Below, one piece after another: positions 43,067-52,563 of a DNA stretch of 64,000 bases (its first letter is position 1; every line of letters starts with the position of its first letter). Both the position numbers and the translations under genes were made by a program. The notes under the pieces were generated by a model. That model was not told the DNA's origin. It made no database searches and saw only the letters and a program-made list of their open reading frames with translations. Source of the stretch: Rhodoblastus sp963703385 (GTDB lineage: Bacteria > Pseudomonadota > Alphaproteobacteria > Rhizobiales > Beijerinckiaceae); assembly GCA_963703385.1 (NCBI GenBank), contig OY969816.1:2604001-2668000 (forward strand), read 5' to 3'.

Positions 43067-43813
43067 CTATTCGCCGCGCGCCGCGCGCATGCGCCGCGCC
43101 CATTGGTTGAGGCCCTCCACCACGAGCGAGAAGGCGACCGCCGAATAAATAAAACCCTTCGGAATGTCGTAGCCGGCGCCGTCGGCGATCAGAGTCGCGC
43201 CGATCAGCAGCAGGAAAGCCAGAGCCAGCATTTTCACGGTCGGATTTTTCCGGATGAACTGGCCGACCGGCCCCGCGGCGAGGATCATCAGGCCGACCGC
43301 GACGATCACCGCCACGGCCATGACCAAAAAATCGTCGGCCATGCCGATCGCGGTCAGCACGCTGTCGAGCGAAAAGACAATGTCGAGCACGGCGATCTGG
43401 AAAATCGCCCGCCAGAAATTTTTGCCGCTCTTGCGGCTTTCGTCCTCGACCTCCGGGTCGATTTCCTCGTGGATTTCCAGCGTGCCCTTGTAGAGCAGGA
43501 ACAGGCCGCCGAAGATCAGGATGACGTCGCGCGCCGAAACGGCATGACCGATGAGCGAGAAGATCGGCGTCGTGAGACGGGTCAGCCAGACCACGCCGGC
43601 CAGCAGGACCAGGCGAAAAATCACCGCCATGCCAAGCCCGAGACGACTCGCCTTCAAGGCGCGGTCGGGCGGCAGCCCTTGCGTGGCGAGCGCCACGAAA
43701 ACCAGATTGTCCACGCCGAGGACGATTTCCAGCGCCGTCAGGGTGAGCAGGCTGGCCCAGACCTCGGGACGGGCAAAGACTTCGGGGCGGGCGAATAGGG
43801 CGAGAGCGTCCAA
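43067..43813 (-). CDS. TerC-family membrane protein
   Basis: A 248-aa protein with about seven membrane segments and the TerC acidic motifs LEIVLGVDNLVFVALATQGL and VLDIVFSLDSVLTAIGM. Family members are implicated in tellurite resistance or Mn2+ export during secretion. The N-terminus carries a small internal duplication (FARPEVFARPEVW). Followed by secE on the same strand, but with its own likely transcript end. Confidence 0.9.
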   Translation of the reverse strand: MDALALFARPEVFARPEVWASLLTLTALEIVLGVDNLVFVALATQGLPPDRALKASRLGLGMAVIFRLVLLAGVVWLTRLTTPIFSLIGHAVSARDVILIFGGLFLLYKGTLEIHEEIDPEVEDESRKSGKNFWRAIFQIAVLDIVFSLDSVLTAIGMADDFLVMAVAVIVAVGLMILAAGPVGQFIRKNPTVKMLALAFLLLIGATLIADGAGYDIPKGFIYSAVAFSLVVEGLNQWARRMRAARGE

Positions 43814-43850
43814 GAAACATCCTCGAATCGCGAGGGAGCGAACAAGGCGC

Positions 43851-43956
43851 TTAGACCCTATTCCCGAAAAGTTGATAGACTTTTCGGATCAGAATATGCG
43901 TCAAAACAACGAAAGTGCTGAGCGCGTTCGACTCTGTGATTTACGAACGCGCTTTA
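43851..43956 (+). repeat. MITE-like dispersed repeat, copy C
   Basis: About 106 bp. It is almost identical to copy B across the core, but with more degraded ends (TTAGACCCTA... left; CGCTTTAG right). Its right end supplies the hypC stop codon (TAA at 43954-43956). Confidence 0.85.
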
Positions 43957-44244
43957 GCGCAGATTCCTCGGCAATTGCGGTCCGCGCTCGATCAGATCGG
44001 CGAAGGCCTCTTCGAAATTTTCGCCGCGCAAGGCGGCGGCGAGGCCATCAAGCGCCCTGTCGAGCTGCGCCGCCTCCTCCTCGCCGAGAATCCTGATCGC
44101 GGAATCGATATGGACCAGAACCTTGGTTCCGGCCTCCTGCGGTCCGACGAGCAGCAGCGACACCCGCCGCCGTTCCTCGCCTCGCGCACATAAAGCCGAA
44201 AATTCGTCGGCTTCGACGATGGTCATCGGAACCCCAAGACACAT
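43954..44244 (-). CDS. hypC: Hydrogenase maturation chaperone HypC/HupF
   Basis: A 96-aa protein starting MCLGVPMTIVEADEFSALCA. The N-terminal MCLGVP with Cys2 is the HypC signature; Cys2 holds the Fe(CN)2CO unit with HypD while it is delivered to the large subunit of NiFe hydrogenase. The tail (GLAAALRGENFEEAFADLIE) is longer than in E. coli HypC. No other hyp genes are adjacent. A NiCoT permease lies 4 kb away. The MITE copy C overlaps its last codon. Confidence 0.9.
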   Translation of the reverse strand: MCLGVPMTIVEADEFSALCARGEERRRVSLLLVGPQEAGTKVLVHIDSAIRILGEEEAAQLDRALDGLAAALRGENFEEAFADLIERGPQLPRNLR

Positions 44245-44327
44245 GGATGTTGTCGTCCCAAAATTTCACGCGCCGCCAGAGCAGCATGGCAGAAGGCGAA
44301 AAGGCCGACAAGGCCCCGCCCGGCGCC

Positions 44328-45065
44328 TCAGGACGCGCGCGCGCGTCCCGACGAACCGCCCCGGCCATTGGCGCTCGTGGTGAAACTGGCGAAAACCACG
44401 GCGAGAATTCCGCAGAGAAAAATGCCATCGAAGGCGCCGGCCCCGCCGATCGAGGCCACGGGCGCGCCCAGGCCGCGCAAATTCCCCAGATTGAGGAGAT
44501 CGGCGCCGATCAGCACGCCCAGGCTGCCGGCGATATAGGCGAGCGGCGCCGCCTGGCGCCGCGAGAGCGCCAAGGCGGCCAGAGCGGTCACGGCGGCGGG
44601 CGCGAAGATCGGAATGACGATCCCGAAACCGGGAACCGGCTTGGCGATATAGTGGCAAAAGGCCGCGACCACGGCGGTCGCGATCGCCCCTTTCGTCCAC
44701 AGCCGGTGCAGTCCGAGAAGATAGATCGACATGACGCCGGGGATGACGGCGCCGCCGACATTGACCGCGATAGTCGTTCCCGGCCGGACCATCAGCGGGA
44801 CGATATAATGCACGCCATAAAAACTGATCTCCTCCCCCTCCAGGATGTGCCGCCCGGGCAGTTCGCCCACGGGAATGTTGAAATAGCTTCCCACCAGCGA
44901 GCCGATCAGCAGCAGATAGGCGGCGCCGGCGCTGACCCCGAGGCGGGTATAGGCATATTTCAGCACCCCGATCTGAAGCAGGATGACCAGGAAGATGAAG
45001 ATGACGAACAGGAGCGCAAAGAAAGGCAGCGCAAGCGGAAGGTAAAATAATTCGCTGTGAGTCAT
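44328..45065 (-). CDS. DUF1614 integral membrane protein
   Basis: A 245-aa protein with about seven hydrophobic segments (for example PLALPFFALLFVIFIFLVIL; GGAVIPGVMSIYLLGLHRLW). The motif SYFNIPVGELPG and VNVGGAVIPG are typical of DUF1614. Function unknown. It sits between an exported protein and hypC on the same strand (gaps 29 and 83 bp), probably one operon. Confidence 0.8.
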   Translation of the reverse strand: MTHSELFYLPLALPFFALLFVIFIFLVILLQIGVLKYAYTRLGVSAGAAYLLLIGSLVGSYFNIPVGELPGRHILEGEEISFYGVHYIVPLMVRPGTTIAVNVGGAVIPGVMSIYLLGLHRLWTKGAIATAVVAAFCHYIAKPVPGFGIVIPIFAPAAVTALAALALSRRQAAPLAYIAGSLGVLIGADLLNLGNLRGLGAPVASIGGAGAFDGIFLCGILAVVFASFTTSANGRGGSSGRARAS

Positions 45066-45094
45066 GACGGCTCTTCCACGGGCGGCGAAAACAC

Positions 45095-45793
45095 TTATTG
45101 CGCGCTGTCGGGCGGGAAATCCAGCACGTCGCGCCGATAAAGCTCGTCGACCTCGGAAAAAGGCAGATTGTCCCTGGTGTAGAGCACGGCGCGATGTTCG
45201 AACAGGGCCTCAGGCGGCGCAAGCGTCGCCGCGTTCCGGGGCGCGGCGAGCGGCGACCACAGGATCCTGGCGTCAAAAGTCCGGCGCCAGAGGCCGAGAG
45301 GGCGCACCACCCGGCCGAAAGGCGCATCCGTCGCTTCCAGCGCGCGATTCATCTCCGGCGTCAGGCGCGACGGCAGGTACCAGTTGTCGGCTTCGGAGAG
45401 CACATGATCGCCGCAGCGCAGGCGCACATGGCGATATTTCACCGGCTCAACCGGGCCGATTCCGAGCCGCTGGCGCTGTTCGGGCGACAAGGGTTTGGGC
45501 GCGGCGCCCTCGACCTTTTCTGCGACCAGCTTGGCCTCGCGCGCCAGATGATGGGCGCCGCACCATTTTTCGAGACTGGTGGTCGCGCTGGGGCTGGCGA
45601 GTAGCCCGGCGTTCAGCTCTTCCAGCAAAGCCGTCGCCCGCCAGCGGTTCAACTGCGTGTTGGGCCAGGGCGTCCCGGCCTTGGCGGAGGAGGAGGCCGA
45701 AAGAAAAACGCAGCACAGGACCAACGCCTCGGCGATCTTTCGCAAAGGTCGGATTTCTCGAAAGTGAAGCAAAGCCAGCCCCCGTCCCGGCAA
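45095..45793 (-). CDS. Exported protein, possibly chorismate lyase-like fold
   Basis: A 232-aa protein with an N-terminal signal-like segment (KIAEALVLCCVFLSASSSAK). The mature part contains HVRLRCGDHVLSEADNWYLP, FGRVVRPLGLWRRTF and HRAVLYTRDNLPFSEVDELY, an order reminiscent of UbiC/UTRA-type folds. The resemblance is weak and function is unknown. First gene of the putative operon with DUF1614 and hypC. Confidence 0.65.
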   Translation of the reverse strand: MPGRGLALLHFREIRPLRKIAEALVLCCVFLSASSSAKAGTPWPNTQLNRWRATALLEELNAGLLASPSATTSLEKWCGAHHLAREAKLVAEKVEGAAPKPLSPEQRQRLGIGPVEPVKYRHVRLRCGDHVLSEADNWYLPSRLTPEMNRALEATDAPFGRVVRPLGLWRRTFDARILWSPLAAPRNAATLAPPEALFEHRAVLYTRDNLPFSEVDELYRRDVLDFPPDSAQ

Positions 45794-45927
45794 GTCGCGC
45801 CCGCCGTTTCTTTACGGCCCGCCGGCGGCCAATGTCCAGAACGTCGCCGGGATCGGCGTTCCGATCCACCAGCCACGCGCAAGGCGCGCAAGCCAGACTG
45901 CCGTCGCTTCGAACCTATGTGCGAAAA

Positions 45928-46452
45928 ATGCGACAAGACATCAAGCTGACCGGGAAAGAGGTCTTTTTCGACCGCGATCACTTCATCGTGTCGAAAACGG
46001 ACCTCAAGGGGCGCATCACTTATGTCAACCGGGCCTTCTGCGCGGTGGCCGGCTATAGCGAGAACGAACTTTTGGGCGCGCCGCACAGCATCATCCGCCA
46101 CCCCGACATGCCGCGGGCCGTTTTCAAACTGCTCTGGGACCGCCTCGCCGAGGGCTACGAAGTCTTCGCCTATGTGAAGAACCTGACGAAAAACGGCGAT
46201 TTCTATTGGGTTTTCGCCCATGTGACGCCGTCCTATGAGGGCGCGCGGCGCATGGTTGGATTTCACTCCAATCGTCGCGTTCCCAATCCGCGCGTCATCC
46301 AGGAAACGATCGTCCCCCTCTATGCCGAACTGAAGCGCGTCGAGGATTCGTTCGCCAACGCCAAGCAAGGCCTCGCGGCCTCCTCCAAAGCCCTCAATGA
46401 GGTCGTTTCATCCAAGGCGCGGTCCTATGACGAACTGGTCTTCTCTCTCTAA
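45928..46452 (+). CDS. PAS-domain sensor protein (Aer-like)
   Basis: A 174-aa protein. ATG 45928 gives MRQDIKLTGKEVFFDRDHFI. A PAS fold covers about residues 15-125, with DLKGRITYVNRAFCAVAGYS and APHSIIRHPDMPRAVFKLLW, which are the Aer-type FAD/heme-binding PAS motifs. A short helical tail follows. Its 3' end overlaps the start of the methyl-accepting gene by 26 bp. The pair looks like Aer split into a separate sensor and transducer. Confidence 0.85.
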   Translation: MRQDIKLTGKEVFFDRDHFIVSKTDLKGRITYVNRAFCAVAGYSENELLGAPHSIIRHPDMPRAVFKLLWDRLAEGYEVFAYVKNLTKNGDFYWVFAHVTPSYEGARRMVGFHSNRRVPNPRVIQETIVPLYAELKRVEDSFANAKQGLAASSKALNEVVSSKARSYDELVFSL

Positions 46453-48020
46453 AGGTCACGCCGGCGCCATCTTCACCTTCGCGACCGCCATGCTGGGCGC
46501 GGGAGCACTCGCGCTGGATCTGCGCCCGGCCGCCGCCGCCTGTCTCGCCGCCGGCGCGATCGCCTCCGCCTTTACCTTGGTCAATCTGCGCTCGCTGGCC
46601 CGATCCCTTGACGACGCCAGGGGCCTGGGCGCGGCCCTCGCCGGGGGCGATCTCGAACGGCGTCTGCTGCGCATTCGCGAAGGCGGCGCCCTGGGCGAAT
46701 TTCTGTTCAGCCTCAACGACATGGCCGACATATTCGACGCCTTCGCGCGCGAATCGACGGCCTCGCTCGAAGGCATCAGGCAGAACCGCTATTTCCGGCG
46801 GATTCTTCCGGACGGTCTGAAGGGCGCGCTGCTGCACGCCGCCTTGACCATCAACGAAGCCGCCGACAGCGTCGAATCGCGCGTCGCCGCCTTCGACCTG
46901 TCGACCGACGATTTCGGGCGCCAGATCAGCGCGATCATCGACCATCTGACGGGCGCGGCGGGCTCGATCGACCGCATGGCGAAATCGGTCGGCGCGGGCA
47001 GCGGCGCCACCGACGACAAGGCCGTGCGTCTTTATGACGCTTCCGGCGAAGCGACGCATAGCGTGGAAGCGGTCAAGACCTCGGCTGACGAACTCGCTTT
47101 TTCGGCGCGCGAGGTCGGCGTCTCGGTGCGCAGGACCGCCGATATCGCGGCTTCGGCGGTCGGCGCGGCCCGCAACGTGGGAATGAAGGTGGAGGGCCTG
47201 AGCGGCGCCGTCGCCAAAATCGGCTCCATCGTCGATATGATCAACAGGATCGCCGCCCAGACCAATCTTCTGGCGCTCAACGCCACCATCGAGGCCTCGC
47301 GCGCCGGGGATGCGGGCCGCGGTTTCGGGGTCGTGGCGGGAGAAGTCAAGAATCTCGCCGACCAGACCGGCAGCGCCACCGGCGAAATCGCGAAATTGAT
47401 CGGGGAGGTTGAAGCGGCGACCCGCGCGGCGGTCTCGTCCACTTCGGAAATCTCCGATCGCATCGGCGAGATCGACCGGTTGACCGGGCAAATGCTGCCC
47501 GCGATCGACGGCCAGATCCAGGCGACCAGCGAGATCGCCGCCCATCTGCAAAACGCTCGATCATGCGCGCGAGGTCACCGACGCCTTGGGCGGCATTCAG
47601 GCCACGGCGCGCGAGGGTCGCGGAATGGCGGAAAATGTGACCGTCACCGCCGGTACGATTTCCAGCGAAAGCGAACGGCTGGACGGGGCGGTCAAGGATT
47701 TTCTGGTCAATCTCAGGCGCGGCCCGCTTGACCGCCGTGTCGCCAGCGAGCGCAAGCCGCTCGCGACCCGCATCCAGGTGAAGACGAAACATGGAACTCA
47801 CGAAACACGGCTGATGGACATCAGCCGCGCCGGGGCGCGGATCGGAACCGTTCCCGGATTGATTGACGGCGGCTCGGTCGAAATCCATTTCCCCGGCGGC
47901 CTGGCGATCGACGGGATCGTGCGCTGGCTTGGCGAAAGCGAGGCGGGCGTCGCCCTGCCGCCCGGCGCCTTGAGCAGGACGATGCTGGAAAAACTGACCG
48001 CCCGCCCCGAGGCCGCCTGA
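46427..48020 (+). pseudogene. Methyl-accepting transducer with C-terminal PilZ domain, frameshifted
   Basis: From ATG 46427 the frame encodes two hydrophobic segments (residues about 10-50), a HAMP-like region and the MCP signalling domain (INRIAAQTNLLALNATIEAS and GRGFGVVAGEVKNLADQTGS). At about 47556-47559 the frame breaks: a dinucleotide seems missing (GCTCGATCAT where GCTCTCGATCAT is expected). The normal continuation (DHAREVTDALGGIQAT, then a PilZ domain RRVASERKPLATRIQV ... LMDISRAGARIG) follows in another frame to 48020. If real, the signalling hairpin survives but the PilZ output (c-di-GMP type) is lost; it may be a base-calling error. Confidence 0.85.
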
Positions 48021-48252
48021 GCCGCGTTGGCGTCAGCGCGTGGCGGAACGCCGGCCGGGTCGATCGATCCCGCGGCGGAGCCGGCAGGACAAAGAGGCGC
48101 GCGGCCCGGGTCGGGTTTGCGCACACCTCCCCGTTGCTCTATGGATCCCTCGAAGGCTACGAAAACGGAGCCAGAACCTCGGCGGCCGCCGCGACAGAAC
48201 TTGACGCGCCAGCGTCAACGGGCGAACGGGCCGGAGGGCGTCAGAGGGCGGC

Positions 48253-49302
48253 ATGCGGGCTTTTCCTCGAATGTTCGAGCAAGGCGGGGCGCCGCGCCGG
48301 AGGCTTGGTTTCCTGTTCCTGGGGCTTGTCCTCGCCCAGTTCGGCGCCTGGGCCTGGGCGCTCGCGGTCTTTCATGACCGGCCGGCGCTGCTGGGCGCGG
48401 CGGTCCTTGCTTATTCGCTGGGGCTTCGCCATGCGGTGGACGCCGACCATATCGCCGCCATCGACAATTCCACCCGCAAACTCATGCAGGAAGGCCAAAG
48501 GCCGGTCGCGGTCGGCCTGTTCTTCTCGCTCGGCCATTCGACTGTCGTCGCGCTTCTGTCGGTCGCGGTCGGCTTCGCGACGGCGGCGGTCAGCGCCCAT
48601 TTCGCGCAGCTCAAATCTTTCGGCGCCGTCGTCGGGACCGGCGCCTCGGCCTTGTTCCTGCTGCTGCTGGCCCTGTTCAACCTTCTGGTTTTTCTGGAGG
48701 TGTGGAAGAATTTCCAGGCGCTGCGGCGCGGCGAGGAGGTCGCGGACGACGATTTCGACCTGCTGCTCAACCAGCGCGGATTTCTCGCCCGGCTGTTCCG
48801 CCCGGTCTTCGCCATGGTCCGCGCAAGCTGGCACCTTTATTTCGTCGGCCTGCTGTTCGGCCTCGGCTTCGACACGGCGACGGAAGTCGCGCTTTTCGGC
48901 ATTTCCGCGACCCAGGCCGCCGGCGGCGCGCCTTTCGCCAGCCTGCTGGTGTTCCCGGTCCTGTTCACCGCCGGCATGTCGCTGATCGACAGCGCGGACG
49001 GCGCCCTGATGCTCGGCGCCTATGGCTGGGCTTATCTGAAGCCGGTGCGCAAGCTCTATTACAATCTCACCATCACCGCCGTTTCCATCCTCGTCGCGCT
49101 CGCGGTGGGCGGGATCGAGACGCTCGGGCTGATCGGCGACCAATTCGCGCTGCATGGCGCCTTCTGGGACGGCGTCGGCGCGCTCAACGACAATTTCAGC
49201 CTGCTCGGCTATGGCGTGATCGGCCTCTTCGTCGCGAGCTGGCTGGTCTCGATCGCGATCTACCGCCTCAAGGGTTTTGACGAGCTGGAGGCCGAGGCTT
49301 AG
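48253..49302 (+). CDS. NiCoT-family nickel/cobalt permease
   Basis: A 349-aa inner-membrane transporter of the HoxN/NixA family. Signatures: RHAVDADHIAAIDNSTRK, FFSLGHSTVVALLSVAVG, LLFGLGFDTATEVALFG and SLIDSADGALMLGAYGWAY. Eight hydrophobic segments are visible. It probably imports Ni2+ for NiFe hydrogenase (hypC nearby) or Co2+ for cobalamin (cobQ follows); the sequence alone does not decide. No cobalamin riboswitch boxes are evident in the 232 bp upstream. Confidence 0.92.
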   Translation: MRAFPRMFEQGGAPRRRLGFLFLGLVLAQFGAWAWALAVFHDRPALLGAAVLAYSLGLRHAVDADHIAAIDNSTRKLMQEGQRPVAVGLFFSLGHSTVVALLSVAVGFATAAVSAHFAQLKSFGAVVGTGASALFLLLLALFNLLVFLEVWKNFQALRRGEEVADDDFDLLLNQRGFLARLFRPVFAMVRASWHLYFVGLLFGLGFDTATEVALFGISATQAAGGAPFASLLVFPVLFTAGMSLIDSADGALMLGAYGWAYLKPVRKLYYNLTITAVSILVALAVGGIETLGLIGDQFALHGAFWDGVGALNDNFSLLGYGVIGLFVASWLVSIAIYRLKGFDELEAEA

Positions 49303-49399
49303 CCCGCGCCGCGATGAAAGCGCGCGCTTCAAGCCGGAAGATTGACCCAAATCCTCGCGCTGCTCCCGGCCGCGCTGTGACGATGAGCCGCTTGGCGCC

Positions 49400-49621
49400 T
49401 CATTCTTCTTCGCCGCGCATTAAACGGTCCAATTGCTCCGGCGCCATGCATTCGACTTGGCGCTGCAAATCTCGGTCATAGGATCGGTCGTTCGAATCGA
49501 GACCGCCTCTTCGCGCCTTTCGGCCATAGCGCTGGACGAAAAGCTCGACAGCAGCAGCCATCCAGGACCGCCGTTCCTCGCGATTGAGACGGCGGCGCTT
49601 CGGTTTGTCTTCCATTTTCAT
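49400..49621 (-). CDS. Conserved small hypothetical protein
   Basis: A 73-aa charged protein (start MKMEDKPKRRRLNREERRSW or two codons later). The middle AAAVELFVQRYGRKARRGG and the C-terminal VECMAPEQLDRLMRGEEE look like a recurring Rhizobiales small-protein type. Downstream of cobQ on the same strand (67 bp gap). Function unknown. Confidence 0.65.
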   Translation of the reverse strand: MKMEDKPKRRRLNREERRSWMAAAVELFVQRYGRKARRGGLDSNDRSYDRDLQRQVECMAPEQLDRLMRGEEE

Positions 49622-49687
49622 CGCAGGCGCCGCTTGCCGGAAATTCTCGATCTTCGATCTCCGTTCAGAACCATAACTCCCGCCGGG

Positions 49688-51142
49688 TCAGCGCGCCAGA
49701 GCCAGCAGCGCGTCCAGGTCGATATGGCTTTCGAGGTGGCCAGCCAAAGCGTCGAGCACGCGATCGACTTCCGCCTCATAGGCGAGGCTCGACGGCTCGG
49801 CGGCGATCCAGTCGAGCAATGCCGCGCGCTGCGCCTCATGCGCGAACAGGCCGTGGACATAGCAGGCGCGGATCGCGCCGCCGGGCGAAATCGCGCCCTC
49901 CATCCGGCCGTCGTCGAAACGCAGCAGCGGCCGCGCGCAATCCGGCCCCGTGGTCACGCCGACATGCATTTCATAGCCGGCAAAAGCCGCGCCCACGGCA
50001 ACCGAAACGCCCTCGCACGGGCGTAAAATTTTTTCGCCGGTCAATTCCGTCGAAACTTCGAGCAGGCCAAGGCCCTCGACCTCGCCGCGTGGACCTTCCA
50101 TGCCCAGCGGATCGGCGATTTTTTTGCCCAGCATCTGAAAACCGCCGCAGAGTCCAAAAATCTTGCCGCCGCGCCGGGCATGGGCGAGAAGATCGACATC
50201 CCAGCCCTGGGCGTGGAAAAAGGCGAGATCGGCGACGGTCGCCTTGCTGCCCGGCAGAATGACCAGATCGCAGACCGGCAGCGGCTCGCCCGGCGCGATG
50301 AAGCGCAGGTCGACGCCGGGCTCCAGTTTCAGCGGGTCGAAATCGTCGAAATTGCTGATATGGGCCAGCCGCGGAACGGCGACGATCCTGCCCTCGCCCG
50401 TCGGTCGCTCGCGCCGCGCCAGAGCGACGGCGTCTTCGGCCGGCAGGCGCCAGGCGTCGGCGAAAAACGGCACCAGGCCGAGCGCCGGCCAGCCGGTTTT
50501 TTGGGCGATCAGCTTCATGCCGTCGGCGAACAGGCTGGCGTCGCCGTGAAACTTGTTGACGATGAAGCCGCGCACCATTGCGGCGTCTTCCGCGTCCAGC
50601 ACGGCTTTCGCGCCGACGATCTGGGCGATGACGCCGCCGCGCTCGATGTCGCCGATCAGCACGACCGGCACATTCGCGGCCCGCGCGAAGCCCATATTGG
50701 CGATGTCGCTCTGGCGCAGATTGACCTCGGCGGCGCCGCCCGCGCCCTCGACCAGAACGAGATCGGCGTCTTGACCAATGCGCGCGAAGGAGTCCGCGAC
50801 AAAGCCGGCCAGTCTTTGCTTGAGCGCCGGATAATCGGGCGCTTTCGCCGCGCCGAAAACCTTGCCCTGAACCACGATTTGCGCGCCGATCCCGCTTTGC
50901 GGCTTGAGCAGGACCGGATTCATGTGGACGCTCGGCGCGACGCCGCAGGCGCGCGCCTGAAGCGCCTGGGCGCGGCCGATTTCGCCGCCCTCCGCCGTGA
51001 CGGCGGCGTTGTTCGACATGTTCTGCGGCTTGAAGGGCCGCACGCGCAGGCCCCGCCGCGTAAAAGCCCGGCAAAGCCCGGCGACGATCAGCGACTTGCC
51101 GACGTCGGAGCCCGAGCCCTGGAACATCAGCGCGCGGGTCAT
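49688..51142 (-). CDS. cobQ: Cobyric acid synthase
   Basis: A 484-aa enzyme that amidates four side chains of adenosylcobyrinic acid a,c-diamide, late in B12 synthesis. The N-terminal P-loop domain GSGSDVGKSLIVAGLCRAFT and KPQNMSNNAAVT are followed by the glutamine amidotransferase half with catalytic Cys in IFGLCGGFQMLGKKI and His in ACYVHGLFAHE. Length matches the family. Confidence 0.97.
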   Translation of the reverse strand: MTRALMFQGSGSDVGKSLIVAGLCRAFTRRGLRVRPFKPQNMSNNAAVTAEGGEIGRAQALQARACGVAPSVHMNPVLLKPQSGIGAQIVVQGKVFGAAKAPDYPALKQRLAGFVADSFARIGQDADLVLVEGAGGAAEVNLRQSDIANMGFARAANVPVVLIGDIERGGVIAQIVGAKAVLDAEDAAMVRGFIVNKFHGDASLFADGMKLIAQKTGWPALGLVPFFADAWRLPAEDAVALARRERPTGEGRIVAVPRLAHISNFDDFDPLKLEPGVDLRFIAPGEPLPVCDLVILPGSKATVADLAFFHAQGWDVDLLAHARRGGKIFGLCGGFQMLGKKIADPLGMEGPRGEVEGLGLLEVSTELTGEKILRPCEGVSVAVGAAFAGYEMHVGVTTGPDCARPLLRFDDGRMEGAISPGGAIRACYVHGLFAHEAQRAALLDWIAAEPSSLAYEAEVDRVLDALAGHLESHIDLDALLALAR

Positions 51143-51217
51143 GTCGCGAAACCGGCGCCTTGGGCGGCCGTCCTCACCACGCGGTTCCTCGCCGCGCCGT
51201 CACGCCGGCGTCGTGGC

Positions 51218-52528
51218 TCAATCGAGATCTTCCGTGCCGGTGATCTCGATGCCGAAACCGGACAGGCCGACATATTTGCGCGGGGCCTTGGTGCGCAGGC
51301 GGATCGAGGAAACGCCGAGATCGCGCAGGATCTGCGCGCCGACGCCGATGTCGAGCCAGTTCCGCGCGCGCTCGGTCTCGGCGCCCGTCTCCTGCTGGCC
51401 GACGAGATTGGCCGGCACGCCGGCGGCGCCATCGCGCAGATAGACCAGAACGCCGCGCCCCTGGCGGGCGAAGGATTCGAGCGCGGAATTGATCGCGCCG
51501 CCGCCGCCGAACACGTCGGAGAGAATTTCGGCGCGATGCAGGCGGGCCGGAACGTTTTGGCCCTCGCCGATCTGGCCCGCGACCAGCGCGAAATGCTGGA
51601 CCGAATCGAAAGGCGTGACATAGGCGTAGCCGGTGAATTTGCCGTGGCGCGTCTCCACCGGGAAGGTCGCGACGCGCTCGACCAGTTTTTCGCGCGCCTG
51701 CCGATAGGCGATGAGATCGGCGACCGAAATCTGCCGCAGATCGTGCTTTTCGGCGAAAGCCGCGATCTGCGGCCCGACCATGACCGTGCCATCATCGTTG
51801 GCGAGCTCGCAGATGACGCCGACCGGCGGCAGGCCGGCGAGGTTGCACAGATCGACCGCGGCTTCGGTATGGCCGGAGCGCATCAGCACCCCGCCCTCGC
51901 GGGCGACCAGCGGAAAGACATGGCCGGGGCGGACGAAATCAACCGAGCCGAGATTGTTGTTGGCCAGTCCCCGCACGGTGTTGGAGCGCTGTTCCGCCGA
52001 AATGCCGGTGGTCAGCCCGTGCTTCACGTCCACCGACACGGTGAAGGCGGTGCCGAGCGGGGCGTCGTTTTCCGCGACCATCGGGTTGAGATGCAGCCGC
52101 CGGGCCTCGGCGCCGCTCAGGGGCGCGCAGACGATGCCGCAGCAATTGCGGATGATGAAGGCCATCTTCTCCGGCGTGCACAGGCTCGCCGCCATGACCA
52201 GATCGCCCTCGTTCTCGCGGTCGTCGTCGTCGGTCACGACGACGATCTCGCCGCGCCTGATGGCCTCAAGGGCCTGGGTCACCGAATGCGTCGGTTGATG
52301 GTTCACTTGGCCTCCTCCCATCTTGTCCTGAAGCCCGACCTCGGGCAGAAAGTCGTTCGGCGTCACGGCGCCGCCGGTTTCGCGCGCGATTGATCGGGCC
52401 GTCTCGCGCGACATCCAGACGCTCTGCTGGTTGCACAACTGGCTCACGGCGCCGGGCGTCAGGCCAAGCCGCCGCGAAAATTCGGTCCGGCTGACGCCGG
52501 ACTTGCGCAACCAATCCGCCAGTTTCAT
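51218..52528 (-). CDS. ribB: DHBP synthase (RibB) with N-terminal HTH and degenerate GCHII half
   Basis: A 436-aa protein from ATG 52528. Residues about 1-62 (MKLADWLRKSGVSRTEFSRR ... VTPNDFL) form a Cro/YdaS-like helix-turn-helix. Residues about 78-270 are 3,4-dihydroxy-2-butanone 4-phosphate synthase with the DDDDRENEGDLVMAA active site and RPGHVFPLVAREGGVLMRSG, HTEAAVDL. The rest aligns with GTP cyclohydrolase II, but the zinc Cys triad is gone (ARLHRAEILSDVFGGGGAIN where C-x10-CxC is expected), so that half is probably inactive and a separate ribA would be needed. It works in riboflavin synthesis; the HTH may add DNA-binding. Confidence 0.9.
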   Translation of the reverse strand: MKLADWLRKSGVSRTEFSRRLGLTPGAVSQLCNQQSVWMSRETARSIARETGGAVTPNDFLPEVGLQDKMGGGQVNHQPTHSVTQALEAIRRGEIVVVTDDDDRENEGDLVMAASLCTPEKMAFIIRNCCGIVCAPLSGAEARRLHLNPMVAENDAPLGTAFTVSVDVKHGLTTGISAEQRSNTVRGLANNNLGSVDFVRPGHVFPLVAREGGVLMRSGHTEAAVDLCNLAGLPPVGVICELANDDGTVMVGPQIAAFAEKHDLRQISVADLIAYRQAREKLVERVATFPVETRHGKFTGYAYVTPFDSVQHFALVAGQIGEGQNVPARLHRAEILSDVFGGGGAINSALESFARQGRGVLVYLRDGAAGVPANLVGQQETGAETERARNWLDIGVGAQILRDLGVSSIRLRTKAPRKYVGLSGFGIEITGTEDLD

Positions 52529-52563
52529 GGTCGGAGAAGCTACAGGAAATTGGGACTTTAGCA

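Noticed and set aside
48021..48252. Cobalamin riboswitch upstream of the NiCoT gene
   Set aside because: No B12-box or conserved core could be found by eye.
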